Positions 39,301 through 48,217 of a stretch of DNA of 64,000 nt are shown one piece after another (position 1 is the first letter of the stretch; every line of letters starts with the position of its first letter). The notes under the pieces are model-generated. The model searched no databases and was not told the origin of the DNA. It saw only the letters and a program-made list of their open reading frames with translations. The position numbers were made by a program, and so were the translations under genes. Origin of the DNA: Collimonas fungivorans (GTDB lineage: Bacteria; Pseudomonadota; Gammaproteobacteria; Burkholderiales; Burkholderiaceae_D); NCBI RefSeq assembly GCF_001584145.1, contig NZ_CP013232.1, positions 5,084,001 through 5,148,000 on the forward strand, in the 5' to 3' direction.

Positions 39301-40443
39301 ATGCGGATGTCGTCTTCTTCCGCATCCCCCACAATTCCGAGCGATCCCTTCGCCAGCCGCAGCCGCTGGCTATGGGTGCTGCTGCTCACGCTGTTGCTGC
39401 ACATACTGCTGATTGTCTGGGGCAACCGCCAGTTCGGCGTGCCGTTGCCGGTCAATCGGCCCGAACCCGTGGTCATGGCAAATCTCACGCCTTTGCCGCC
39501 GGTGGAAAAACCGGTGCTGCTGCCGCAGGAGCCCAAACCGGCGCCGCAGGCAACCAAACCAACAACCAAACCCAGCGCCCCGGTGCGCCCGAAAGCAGCG
39601 CCGGAGCCAAGCGTGGAAGTACCGGATACGCCGATCAGGGAAACCGTGACGCCTATCGTCGACGCCGGGCCCGCAACGCCAGCACCGGCGGATCCTGCGG
39701 CTGCCGCCAGTCCGCCGGCAGTCGAACCCGCTCCGGCGCAGGCCGAAGCCGCGCCACCGGCCGGCAAGCACTATCAAACCAATCCGCCGCCGTCGGCGGA
39801 GCTGAAATACGATGTGCAAGCATTGCAAAAGGGCCAGAATTATCACGGCAGCGGCAAGATCACCTGGCAAACCGACGGCGGCAGCTACACCGTCAACGGC
39901 GAGGCCGGCATCCTGTTTTTTACCGTCCTTGATTTCAAGAGCGAAGGCGAAATCAATGGCTTTGGCGTGAGCCCTGTGACTTTTACGCAAAAGCGCAGGA
40001 ACAAACCTCCCACCCAGACCATTTTTCATCGCGAGCTGAATCGCATCATTTTTTCGTCTTCGCCGCAAAGTTATCCTCGCAGCGGCGGTGAGCAAGACCG
40101 CTCCAGCGTGGTCTGGCAACTGGCCAGCATAGGCCGCGGCGACAGTACGCAGTTTGCTCCGGGAGTGGTCATCGACCTGTTCGTTGCCGGCCCGCTGGAT
40201 GCGGAAACATGGCGCATGCAAATCGTCGGCCAGGAAAAGGTCAGCGTCGACGGCAACGATGTCGATACCTGGCATGTAATTCGCATTCCAGAAGCCGGTT
40301 CACATGAGCAGCGGCTGGACATCTGGCTTGCGCCCCAGCAGGAATGGTATCCAGTCAAAATACGCTTTACCGATAAAAATAACGACTATATCGACATGTC
40401 GCTGTCCAAATTGAAACCGCTGGGCCTGGCTGCCGCGCATTGA
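39301..40443 (+). CDS. DUF3108 protein with TonB-like membrane anchor and proline-rich linker
   Basis: 380 residues. One N-terminal helix (WLWVLLLTLLLHILLIVWG) is followed by a long Pro/Ala/Lys linker (about 50-155), then a C-terminal DUF3108 domain (about 160-370) with GSGKITWQTDGGSYTVNGEA, YPRSGGEQDRSSVVWQLASI and LDIWLAPQQEWYPVKIRFTD. This is TonB-like in layout: inner-membrane anchor, periplasm-spanning linker, folded end. The ATG at 39301 is chosen as it precedes the helix directly. A paralogue follows 49 bp downstream. DUF3108 has no established biochemical role. Confidence 0.85.
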   Translation: MRMSSSSASPTIPSDPFASRSRWLWVLLLTLLLHILLIVWGNRQFGVPLPVNRPEPVVMANLTPLPPVEKPVLLPQEPKPAPQATKPTTKPSAPVRPKAAPEPSVEVPDTPIRETVTPIVDAGPATPAPADPAAAASPPAVEPAPAQAEAAPPAGKHYQTNPPPSAELKYDVQALQKGQNYHGSGKITWQTDGGSYTVNGEAGILFFTVLDFKSEGEINGFGVSPVTFTQKRRNKPPTQTIFHRELNRIIFSSSPQSYPRSGGEQDRSSVVWQLASIGRGDSTQFAPGVVIDLFVAGPLDAETWRMQIVGQEKVSVDGNDVDTWHVIRIPEAGSHEQRLDIWLAPQQEWYPVKIRFTDKNNDYIDMSLSKLKPLGLAAAH

Positions 40444-40492
40444 ACCGGGCCCGGCATCAAAATTTTTAAATGTAATGTTTTTTTGGAAAACC

Positions 40493-41254
40493 ATGAAACC
40501 ATCCCTAGTCCGCCTATCCCTGGCCGCCGCACTGTGCTGCAGCATGCTGACCGCTTCCGCCGCGACCGCCGATCACCCTGCGAGCAAGTACAAGACCGAT
40601 CTGCCGCCGTCAGCTGACCTGAGCTATGCGATCCAGGCCAAGCAGAGCGGCATTACGCTGGGCGGCGAAGGCAGCGTCAAATGGCTGGCAGACGACAAGC
40701 ATTTCAGCGTGAAGTCGGAAACCCGCGCCATGCTGTTCGGGAAAATCCTTGAAGCGTCCAGCGAAGGCGCTGTCGACAGCTTCGGCCTGGCGCCCACCCA
40801 GTTCATCAACAAGCGCTTCCGCAAGGAGGCGACCACCACTACTTTTCATCGCGACAGCGGCACCATCGGCTTTTCCGAATCCAGCGAGAGTTATCCGATC
40901 AAGGGCGGCGAACAGGATCGCACCAGCATCATCTGGCAGCTGATTTCGGTGGCGCGGGCAGCGCCGCAGCAATTCAAGCCAGGTTCGGAATGGACCTTCT
41001 TCGTGGCCGGCATGCGCGATGCGGAACCGTGGACGTTCAAGGTCGTCAATACTGAAAAAATCAAGACACCGCTGGGCGACCTGGACACAGTCCATATTTT
41101 CAAGGCACCGCCGCCGGACGCCAAGGACCAGCAGCTCGATATCTGGCTGGCGCCGTCGCTGGAATGGTATCCGGTGCGCTTGCGGTTTACCGATCCGAAC
41201 AAGGATTTTGTCGAGCAGACCCTGCAGCAGGTCAGCAATAAAGACGGCAAATGA
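40493..41254 (+). CDS. Secreted DUF3108 protein, paralogue of the upstream gene
   Basis: 253 residues with a Sec signal (MKPSLVRLSLAAALCCSMLTASAATA) and a single DUF3108 domain. It aligns with the C-terminal half of its neighbour through GEGSVKWLADDKHFSVKSE, YPIKGGEQDRTSIIWQLISV and LDIWLAPSLEWYPVRLRFTD, but lacks the anchor and Pro-rich linker. The pair looks like a tandem duplication in which one copy kept or gained a membrane tether. The ATG at 40493 is chosen for the signal peptide; an in-frame start at 40475 is possible. Confidence 0.85.
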   Translation: MKPSLVRLSLAAALCCSMLTASAATADHPASKYKTDLPPSADLSYAIQAKQSGITLGGEGSVKWLADDKHFSVKSETRAMLFGKILEASSEGAVDSFGLAPTQFINKRFRKEATTTTFHRDSGTIGFSESSESYPIKGGEQDRTSIIWQLISVARAAPQQFKPGSEWTFFVAGMRDAEPWTFKVVNTEKIKTPLGDLDTVHIFKAPPPDAKDQQLDIWLAPSLEWYPVRLRFTDPNKDFVEQTLQQVSNKDGK

Positions 41255-41329
41255 GGTGGCAAATGCGCGGCGAATACGGCTGGAAATAAGGCATACAATC
41301 TCTTCTTGAATATTTGAACAGCAAATCAC

Positions 41330-42040
41330 ATGACTACACCAAACGGCGCCATCGTCCTGTTTAGCGGCGGCCAGGACTCCACCACTTGCCTGGCCTGGGC
41401 TTTGTCGCGCTATGAGCGGGTCGAGACGATCGGTTTCGACTACGGCCAGCGGCATGCTGTCGAACTGACCGTGCGTCCGGTCCTGCTGCAGAAAATCCGC
41501 GCCCAGTTTCCGCAATGGGCCGGCAAGCTGGGTGAAGACCACCTGATCGACCTGTCGCTGATTTCCAAAATATCGTCGACCGCGATGACGGAAGACGTTG
41601 AGATCGTGATGCAGGAAAACGGCTTGCCGAACACCTTTGTGCCCGGACGCAACCTGCTGTTCATGACGGTGGCGGCTACGGTTGCCTATCGGCGCGGCTT
41701 GAATGTGCTGGTTGGCGGCATGTGCGAAACCGATTTTTCCGGCTATCCGGATTGCCGCGACGACACCATGAAAGCCCTGCAGGTGGCGCTGAACCTGGGC
41801 ATGGCGACCCAGCTCAAGGTGGAAACACCCTTGATGTGGATAGACAAGTCGGAAACCTGGAAACTGGCGCAGGACCTCGGCGGCGACACCCTGGTTGACC
41901 TGATCCGGGCCGATACCCATACCTGCTACCTGGGCCAGCGCGGCGCGCTGCATGACTGGGGTTATGGCTGCGGCACCTGCCCGGCTTGCGCCTTGCGCGC
42001 GCGCGGATACCAGCAATTCAGGTCAACCGAAGGCGTTTGA
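41330..42040 (+). CDS. queC: 7-cyano-7-deazaguanine synthase
   Basis: 236-residue cytoplasmic enzyme of queuosine synthesis that converts 7-carboxy-7-deazaguanine, ammonia and ATP to preQ0. The PP-loop [16 protein letters not shown] is near the N-terminus; the zinc cluster near the C-terminus is [43 protein letters not shown] is also characteristic. Length is usual. No other que gene is in the window. Confidence 0.95.
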   Translation: MTTPNGAIVLFSGGQDSTTCLAWALSRYERVETIGFDYGQRHAVELTVRPVLLQKIRAQFPQWAGKLGEDHLIDLSLISKISSTAMTEDVEIVMQENGLPNTFVPGRNLLFMTVAATVAYRRGLNVLVGGMCETDFSGYPDCRDDTMKALQVALNLGMATQLKVETPLMWIDKSETWKLAQDLGGDTLVDLIRADTHTCYLGQRGALHDWGYGCGTCPACALRARGYQQFRSTEGV

Positions 42041-42395
42041 CCGAATCGCGCCAGCTGGCGCATAAGTAAAAGTCCCGATGAAACCTGGCCAGGCGTCAGC
42101 AGCAATAGCGGCTGCGGATGCCAGATTGGCCACGCCCCTTCCCCAATCTCCGATGCAAATCCCTCAATAACCGGGGAAGCCATTTGCAATTGCGAAGAAG
42201 AAATATATTTGCGCCCTGTTAATATATTTATCAAGATGCTAAGTACAATCGATGCAAGCGCTGACACCGTGGCGATGTTGCAAGGGGAAGGCAGTTGGGC
42301 GATCGCCCGATTGCCGACAAATGGAAAAGCACATCCGCCATACGTGCATGAATGCCGCGTGAACAATGTGTACCACTTAAATTCGGAGAAATTAA
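42041..42395. other. Intergenic region between queC and the M48 peptidase gene
   Basis: 355 bases without a supportable gene. It holds a perfect 14-base palindrome GCGCCAGCTGGCGC (42048-42061) just after queC and an AT-rich inverted repeat AAATATATT / AATATATTT (42201-42209 and 42221-42229). The A+T content near 42190-42250 is higher than in the flanks. A 30-codon frame at 42078 lacks a ribosome binding site. Confidence 0.6.
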
Positions 42396-43187
42396 ATGTC
42401 ACAGACGGTCGCTACGCTTCGCACACAGAAAGAAAAAACCTACCAGGCGCTGATGATAGGTTTCGGCATCTTGCTTTGGATCGCCATTGCCGCAACAGTG
42501 GCGGCATACTGGTTGGATCCAAAGATGGCGCCGACCTTGCGCATCTATATCGGGTATGCCGTGGCAATCACGCTTTTTTACTGGATCGCAGCCGCGGTTT
42601 ATCGCGCGTCGGCATTCGGCAACATGATTCTTTTGGGCCCCGAGCAATTCCCCGCACTGCACCAGATGGTGGTCGCCGGATCGCAGGAAATCGGGCTGTC
42701 CGAACCGCCGAAAACCTTCCTGTACAACTCCAACGGCGTCTTCAACGCCTTTGCCCGGCGTTTGCTCGGCGGCCGTTACGTATTCCTGACCTCGGCCTTG
42801 GTCGATGCCAATAGCGATGCCCAGGTACGCTTTGTCATCGGCCACGAACTCGGGCACCATGCCGCCGGACATTTGAACCCATGGCTCAACACGCTGAAAT
42901 TGCCGGCCCATATCGTTCCGTTTTTGGGGAAAGCCTATTCCCGTTCGCGCGAATACACTTGCGACAACATCGGCGCTTATTTGTCCAAGGATTTCGAGGC
43001 ATCGCGCAGTTCCCTGCAGATGCTCGGCTGCGGTTGCCGCCGATTGAACCAGACGATGAGTTGCGAGTCTTTCGTGGCGCAAGAAGCGATGGTGCCGCCG
43101 GTATTCGGTTTCCTCAACGAGATTTGCCGCACTCACCCGCGCCTGACACGGCGGGTTGCAGCGATCAAGGAACAGATCGACAACTGA
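42396..43187 (+). CDS. M48-family membrane zinc metallopeptidase
   Basis: 263-residue protein. Two N-terminal membrane helices (about 22-42 and 50-70) precede a cytoplasmic or periplasmic peptidase domain with the zinc motif GHELGHHAAGH (HExxH, about 150) and the downstream SREYTCDNIGAYL segment with the third metal ligand. This matches M48 enzymes related to HtpX that act in membrane protein quality control. The ATG at 42396 has GGAGA upstream. A Cys-rich LGCGCRRL segment at about 210 is unusual and its role is unknown. Confidence 0.85.
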   Translation: MSQTVATLRTQKEKTYQALMIGFGILLWIAIAATVAAYWLDPKMAPTLRIYIGYAVAITLFYWIAAAVYRASAFGNMILLGPEQFPALHQMVVAGSQEIGLSEPPKTFLYNSNGVFNAFARRLLGGRYVFLTSALVDANSDAQVRFVIGHELGHHAAGHLNPWLNTLKLPAHIVPFLGKAYSRSREYTCDNIGAYLSKDFEASRSSLQMLGCGCRRLNQTMSCESFVAQEAMVPPVFGFLNEICRTHPRLTRRVAAIKEQIDN

Positions 43188-43191
43188 CTAT

Positions 43192-43249
43192 AACCGGCAA
43201 GGGAAAGATATTGATGGGTGCATGAGCGACCCATCAATATCTGCCGGTT
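43192..43249. other. Long inverted repeat without T-run between convergent genes
   Basis: AACCGGCA (43192-43199) pairs with TGCCGGTT (43242-43249), and inside it GATATTGATGGGT (43207-43219) pairs with ACCCATCAATATC (43229-43241). Seven unpaired bases lie on one side only. It separates the M48 gene from the convergent oxidoreductase gene and probably caps the 3' ends. Confidence 0.7.
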
Positions 43250-43256
43250 CAGCTAA

Positions 43257-46200
43257 CTAAGCAGCAATCGAGCGCGATGCCCCCGCTTTGAGTTCTGGCT
43301 CGGGATGGTTGAACTGATTGAGCAACTGCGTTTCCTTGGCGCGTGCTGCCGCCAGGTGCCGTTCCTTGACGTGGCCGTAACCGCGGATCTCTTCAGGAAT
43401 GCTGGCGATCGCCACAGCAGCGGCCAGGTTATCGGCAGTCAACTGCGGCAACAGGGAAGCAACGATGTCCTTGTAATGAACGATCAGGCCACGCTCTTCC
43501 TTGCGCTCAGCCGTGTACCCGAAAACATCCAGGGCGCCGCCGCGCAGGAATTTCAGTTTCGCCAGCAGGCCGAAAGCGCGCATCATCCACGGACCAAATT
43601 CCTGCTTGACCAGATGGCCGTGCGCATCGTGCTTGGCCAGCAGCGGCGGCGCCAGATGGAACTTGAGTTTGTAATCGCCTTCGAACATGCCGGCAATCTT
43701 GGCCTTGAAAGCGCCGTCGGTATATAAGCGTGCGACTTCATACTCGTCCTTGTAAGCCATCAGCTTGAACAGGTAAGTGGCCACCGCGATGCTCAGGCGC
43801 TGCGCTGCGCGCCCGCTCTCGACATGCGGCAACTGCGCTTCGGCGGCCTGCACCTGTTCGACAAATGCGCGGTATTGCTCGGCATAGGCGGCATCCTGGT
43901 AAGAGGTCAGGACAGCGACACGGCGCTTGACCAGCTCATCCAGATTCGGCGCGCGCTTGAATTCGATCACTTGCGCCGGCGTATCGCTGAGGCGGGTACG
44001 CTTTTCCAGCCCGGCCAGATCGCAAGCCGCGGTGCGGCCCCAGACGAACGCTTGTTTGTTGAAGGCTACCTGCAAGGCGTTCAGTTCAATCGCCCGCATC
44101 AGCGAGGCCTCTTGCAACGGTACCCAACCCTTTTGCCAGGCATAACCGAGCATGAACATATTGGTTGCGATGGCGTCGCCCATCAAGGCGGTAGCGATGC
44201 GGCCGGCGTCGATGAATTCCACGCGGTCGCTGCCGCACGCCGCACGTATGTCCTGCTCTGCCGCGGCATCGGGGAACTGCCAGTCCGGATTCTTGACGAA
44301 AGCGGCGGTAGGCGTGCGGGTAGCGTTGATCGCTGCGTAGGTGCGTCCCTCGCCCATGCGCGACAAGGCGTCGCGGTTGGCGCTGACGATGGCGTCGCAG
44401 CCAATCACCAGATCGGCATCGCCGGTGCCGACACGGGTCGAATAGATATCGTCCGGGTGGTCGGCCAGCCGCACATGCGACATCACCGGCCCGCCTTTTT
44501 GCGCCAGGCCGCTCATGTCCAGCACCGAACAGCCTTTGCCTTCGACGTGGGCCGCCATCGCCAGGATCTGGCCGATGGTCACCACGCCGGTGCCGCCGAT
44601 GCCGGTCACCAGTATGCCGAACGGTTTTACCGTATTCGGCAGCACCGGCGACGGCAAGCTGGCCACCGGCGCCGCAGCTGCGGTCGGCGTCGCGGCTATT
44701 TTTGCCGGCTTCTTCAAGCTGCCGCCTTCGACCGTGACGAAACTCGGACAGAATCCGGTGACGCAGGAAAAATCCTTGTTGCATGAAGACTGGTTGATCT
44801 GGCGCTTGCGGCCGAATTCGGTTTCCAGCGGTTCCACCGACAGGCAATTCGACTGCACGCTGCAATCGCCGCAACCTTCACACACGGCTTCATTGATCAC
44901 GGCGCGTTTGGCCGGATCCGGATATTCGTTGCGTTTCCGGCGGCGGCGTTTTTCCGAGGCGCAGGTCTGGTCGTAAATCATGGCCGAGCAGCCTTCGATC
45001 TCGCGCAGTTCGCGCTGCACGGCATCGAGTTCGCTGCGATGGCGAATCGTCACGCCCGGCGCCCAGTCGACGCTCGAACCGTATTTTTCCGGTTCGTCCG
45101 TCACCACGATGATCGGCGTCACGCCTTCCGCCGCGATCTGCCGTGAAATCATGGCCGGATCGAGCGGGCCGTCGAAAGCCTGGCCGCCGGTCATGGCGAC
45201 CGCATCGTTAAACAGGATCTTGTACGTGATGTTGACCTTGGCTGCGACCGAAGCGCGGATCGCCAGCAGGCCGGAGTGGAAATAAGTACCGTCGCCGAGG
45301 TTGGCGAACACGTGCTTTTCCGAGGTAAATGGCGCCTGGCCGACCCAGGTCACGCCTTCGCCGCCCATGTGGGTAAACGTCGACGATTCGCGGTCCATCC
45401 ACAACACCATGTAGTGGCAGCCGATGCCGGCCAGGCCGCGGCTGCCGTCCGGCAGTTTGGTCGAGGTATTGTGCGGACAGCCGGAGCAGAAATGCGGGAC
45501 GCGGTCCTTGTTCGGATCGGGCTTGCTGCTGATGTTCAGCAGCGCTTCCTTGGCTTCCAGGTAAGCGACCCGCTGCTGCACCCGCTGCGCCACCGGATGG
45601 CCGGCAAAGTATTTCGAAATGCGGGTCGCAATCGCCCTGGCGATCTGCGCCGGATTCAGTTCGTAGGTCGCCGGCAGCAGCCAGTCGCCGTGGCCTTCGC
45701 CGCTGCGGTTGCTCCACTCGCCGGTATCGTCGAACTTGCCCACCACGCGCGGCCGCACATCGTCGCGCCAGTTGTACAGTTCTTCCTTGACCTGGTATTC
45801 CAGGATCTGGCGTTTTTCTTCCACCACCAGGATTTCTTCCAAACCTTGCGCAAACTCGCGCACGCCTTCCGCTTCCAGCGGCCAGGTCATGCCGATCTTG
45901 TACAGGCGGATGCCGATGTCGCGCGCCACGCTTTCGTCGATGCCGAGGTCGGCCAGCGCCTGGCGCGTATCGAGATAGGATTTGCCGGCGGTGATGATGC
46001 CAATCTTGGCGACCGGGCTGTCCCAGATGATCTGGTTCAGCTTGTTGACACGCGCATACGCCAGCGCGGCATACCATTTGTAATTGTTCATCCGCGCTTC
46101 CTGGCCCAGCACGGTATCCGGCAGGCGGATGTTCAAGCCGTCCGGCGGCAGTTCAAAATCGGTCGGCAAGACAATCTTGACCCGGTCCGGATCAAGGTCG

Positions 46201-46892
46201 ACCGAAGCGCCGGACTCGACCAGGTCGGTCACGCATTTCATCGATACCCACAGGCCGGTATAGCGGCTCATGGCCCAGCCATGCATGCCGTAATCGAGGT
46301 ATTCCTGCACCGAGGACGGGTACAGCACCGGGATGCCGCAGGCTTTCAGGATATGTTCGCTTTGGTGCGCGGTAGTCGAGGACTTTGCCGCGTGGTCGTC
46401 GCCGGCCAGCACCAGCACACCGCCATGCTGGGAAGTGCCAGCCATGTTGGCATGCTTGAAGACGTCGCCGCAGCGGTCGACGCCAGGGCCTTTGCCGTAC
46501 CACAGGCCGAATACGCCGTCATATTGCGCGCCAGGGAACAGGTTGACCTGCTGCGTGCCCCAGACGCTGGTCGCGGCCAGGTCTTCGTTCATGCCGGGGT
46601 GGAACTTGACGTGATGCGCGTCCAGGTATTTTTTAGCCTTGGCCGCGGTCAGGTCGACGCTGCCCAGCGGGGAACCACGATAGCCGGTAACAAAACCGGC
46701 GGTGTTCAAACCTGCCAGGACATCGCGTTGCCGCTGCAGCATGGGCAAACGAATAATGGCCTGTGTGCCCGTCATGAAAGCACGGCCACGTTCTAGTGTA
46801 AATTTATCATCAAGGGAAATGCCATCAGCTTCAGACGCTTGCGCCGATTGTGTGGGCAGCAAGGCTTGCGCCGATTTGAGTGGTGCGTTCAT
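43257..46892 (-). CDS. Fused indolepyruvate:ferredoxin oxidoreductase
   Basis: 1,211-residue single-chain enzyme that oxidatively decarboxylates aryl pyruvates to aryl-acetyl-CoA with thiamine pyrophosphate. Residues about 30-420 hold the pyruvate-binding and transketolase-like parts, 440-680 the TPP domain (GDGTYFHSGLLAIRAS...NDAVAMTGGQ), then an iron-sulfur segment (CEGCGDCSVQSNC and CNKDFSCVTGFCP), and about 770-960 the gamma domain (GILVTGIGGTGVVTIGQIL). This is the long beta-proteobacterial form rather than the two-subunit IorAB of archaea. Next to phenylalanine hydroxylase, a role in aromatic amino acid breakdown is likely. Confidence 0.93.
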   Translation of the reverse strand: MNAPLKSAQALLPTQSAQASEADGISLDDKFTLERGRAFMTGTQAIIRLPMLQRQRDVLAGLNTAGFVTGYRGSPLGSVDLTAAKAKKYLDAHHVKFHPGMNEDLAATSVWGTQQVNLFPGAQYDGVFGLWYGKGPGVDRCGDVFKHANMAGTSQHGGVLVLAGDDHAAKSSTTAHQSEHILKACGIPVLYPSSVQEYLDYGMHGWAMSRYTGLWVSMKCVTDLVESGASVDLDPDRVKIVLPTDFELPPDGLNIRLPDTVLGQEARMNNYKWYAALAYARVNKLNQIIWDSPVAKIGIITAGKSYLDTRQALADLGIDESVARDIGIRLYKIGMTWPLEAEGVREFAQGLEEILVVEEKRQILEYQVKEELYNWRDDVRPRVVGKFDDTGEWSNRSGEGHGDWLLPATYELNPAQIARAIATRISKYFAGHPVAQRVQQRVAYLEAKEALLNISSKPDPNKDRVPHFCSGCPHNTSTKLPDGSRGLAGIGCHYMVLWMDRESSTFTHMGGEGVTWVGQAPFTSEKHVFANLGDGTYFHSGLLAIRASVAAKVNITYKILFNDAVAMTGGQAFDGPLDPAMISRQIAAEGVTPIIVVTDEPEKYGSSVDWAPGVTIRHRSELDAVQRELREIEGCSAMIYDQTCASEKRRRRKRNEYPDPAKRAVINEAVCEGCGDCSVQSNCLSVEPLETEFGRKRQINQSSCNKDFSCVTGFCPSFVTVEGGSLKKPAKIAATPTAAAAPVASLPSPVLPNTVKPFGILVTGIGGTGVVTIGQILAMAAHVEGKGCSVLDMSGLAQKGGPVMSHVRLADHPDDIYSTRVGTGDADLVIGCDAIVSANRDALSRMGEGRTYAAINATRTPTAAFVKNPDWQFPDAAAEQDIRAACGSDRVEFIDAGRIATALMGDAIATNMFMLGYAWQKGWVPLQEASLMRAIELNALQVAFNKQAFVWGRTAACDLAGLEKRTRLSDTPAQVIEFKRAPNLDELVKRRVAVLTSYQDAAYAEQYRAFVEQVQAAEAQLPHVESGRAAQRLSIAVATYLFKLMAYKDEYEVARLYTDGAFKAKIAGMFEGDYKLKFHLAPPLLAKHDAHGHLVKQEFGPWMMRAFGLLAKLKFLRGGALDVFGYTAERKEERGLIVHYKDIVASLLPQLTADNLAAAVAIASIPEEIRGYGHVKERHLAAARAKETQLLNQFNHPEPELKAGASRSIAA

Positions 46893-47149
46893 TCAGTCTC
46901 CGTGCCAAAAATTATGTTTTTGATTGCACTGCGTGGAGGTTATCCTACGCGGTAAAACGTCTTCGCCTTGTGGGCAAATCGTCCTGTTTTTTTACTGCTC
47001 ATTGCGGCTCCCAGATTATCACAAGCGGCTAGTTCCCTCAATGCACGCCGCAACAACTGAATAGGGCAACTGAGCGCGGCGAAATGGGCGTAACAACTGT
47101 AACAACTGGTAAATCAAATAGGAATGGGAATCAACCAGGCGTGTAATGG
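46893..47149. other. Intergenic region upstream of the indolepyruvate oxidoreductase gene
   Basis: Part of a 377-base gap. It should carry the minus-strand promoter of the oxidoreductase gene, but no convincing boxes were found. The motif AACAACTG occurs three times (47051-47058 and twice within 47092-47108). The remaining part of the gap holds the small RNA candidate. Confidence 0.5.
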
Positions 47150-47271
47150 CAACTTGTCTGATGTGGCTGAATACCCTCCCCAGGACCAGCCGCGTCGGGC
47201 ATTCCTCCCTCTAGTGTTCCCATTATCACTAGTTTGCGGATTCTGCTCTCCCCGGCAGAATCCGCTTTTTT
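47150..47271 (+). ncRNA. Candidate trans-acting small RNA with C-rich loops
   Basis: Three predicted hairpins on the plus strand: GGCTG/CAGCC (47165-47191) with CCCTCCCC in its loop, CTAGTG/CACTAG (47211-47232), and a strong terminator (47236-47271). A second C-rich motif CCTCCCT (47204-47210) lies single-stranded between them. Such anti-Shine-Dalgarno motifs in loops are typical of Hfq-dependent regulators. A -10-like TGTAAT occurs at about 47141-47146 but no good -35 box. No coding gene reads into this terminator on the plus strand. Start is approximate. Confidence 0.5.
47236..47271 (+). terminator. Plus-strand intrinsic terminator without an upstream gene
   Basis: GCGGATTCTGC pairs with GCAGAATCCGC around a short loop and is followed by six T. 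It overlaps the stop codon of the oppositely oriented phenylalanine hydroxylase gene. On the minus strand no T-run follows the stem. Confidence 0.85.
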
Positions 47272-48163
47272 ATTTCAACGCCAGGTTGGTTTCGCCAGGC
47301 AACAATGTGTTTGCCGGCAACGGTTGCAGCGCCTTCAGCCGCTCGTACATCGGCGTGAAATCCGGCGCCGTGTCGTTGAACAGCTGCTGGAAATCGTCAA
47401 TCACGAAATAAGTTTCCTGGTAGGAATCGATCTTGTACAAGGTCCGCATCACGCGTTCGACATCGAACGGCAGCCGCAGCGAGGCCGGACTGGTCAGGCA
47501 ATGTTCGATTTCGCCGCCCGACGACAAGATCCCGGCGCCATAGACACGCAAACCCTCAGGGCTCTGGATCAGGCCGAATTCGACGGTATACCAGTACAGG
47601 CGCGCCAGCATGGCCAGGCCGTCCAGTTTCATCGCCTTCAAGGCGCCCTTGCCGTACTCTTGCAGATGGTCGGCGAAAATCGGATTGAACAGCAGCGGCA
47701 CATGGCCGAAAAAGTCATGGAATACGTCCGGTTCGACGATGTAGTCGAACTCTTCCGGATCGCGCAGCCAGACCGTGACCGGGAAGCGGCGATTGGCCAG
47801 GTGCTCGAAGAAAGTATGGTCCGGCACCAGGCCCGGCACCGCCACCAAAGTCCAGCCGGTAGCCTTGAACAGCAGGGCCGAACTGTCTTCGAAGCGCGGA
47901 ATGCCGTCGCCGATGTTAAGCAGTTCCAGGCTTTCGATGAACACATCGCAAGCCCGTCCCGGGATCAGCTTGGCTTGCCGCTGGTACAGGCGGCGCCATA
48001 ACGCATGCTGCTCCGGCGTGTAAGCATCCCAATCCTGCTTGACCACGTATTGGGCGTCGATCTTGCTGTAATCCCCGCGCAACGCCGCACCGTCCGATTT
48101 TTCGGCGACGGTGGCAAAAAAATCGTCGGTATTGACGCCCATGTTCTTTACCTTTGCATCCAT
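47270..48163 (-). CDS. phhA: Phenylalanine 4-monooxygenase
   Basis: 297-residue pterin-dependent iron enzyme that hydroxylates phenylalanine to tyrosine. The iron ligands are in DVFHDFFGHVPLLFN (two His) and WYTVEFGLI (Glu); SLELLNIGDGIPRFED and GILSSGGEIEHCL are also typical. It lacks the N-terminal regulatory domain of the animal enzyme, as usual in bacteria. The ATG at 48163 follows a 13-bp tandem repeat; MGVNTDDFF at 48142 with AAGG upstream is an equally possible start. It is divergent from an Lrp-type regulator. The pterin-recycling gene phhB is not adjacent. Confidence 0.93.
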   Translation of the reverse strand: MDAKVKNMGVNTDDFFATVAEKSDGAALRGDYSKIDAQYVVKQDWDAYTPEQHALWRRLYQRQAKLIPGRACDVFIESLELLNIGDGIPRFEDSSALLFKATGWTLVAVPGLVPDHTFFEHLANRRFPVTVWLRDPEEFDYIVEPDVFHDFFGHVPLLFNPIFADHLQEYGKGALKAMKLDGLAMLARLYWYTVEFGLIQSPEGLRVYGAGILSSGGEIEHCLTSPASLRLPFDVERVMRTLYKIDSYQETYFVIDDFQQLFNDTAPDFTPMYERLKALQPLPANTLLPGETNLALK

Positions 48164-48169
48164 TTTTTC

Positions 48170-48217
48170 TTTCTTGACGAATTTTCCTGACGAACTTTCC
48201 TGACGAACTTTCCTGAA
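48170..48217. repeat. 13-bp tandem repeat in the phhA leader
   Basis: Four head-to-tail units with a 13-base period: 48170-48182 (two differences), 48183-48195 and 48196-48208 (identical TTTCCTGACGAAC) and a partial unit 48209-48217. It ends six bases before the phhA ATG. On the minus strand each unit contains an AGGAAA or AAGAAA purine tract. Confidence 0.85.

Noticed and set aside
42078..42170. A 30-codon frame after queC (MKPGQASAAIAAADARLATP...)
   Set aside because: No ribosome binding site and no sign of selection; probably chance.
45276..46796. Plus-strand frame of 506 codons opposite the indolepyruvate oxidoreductase gene
   Set aside because: Shadow frame with no recognisable motif and no ribosome binding site.
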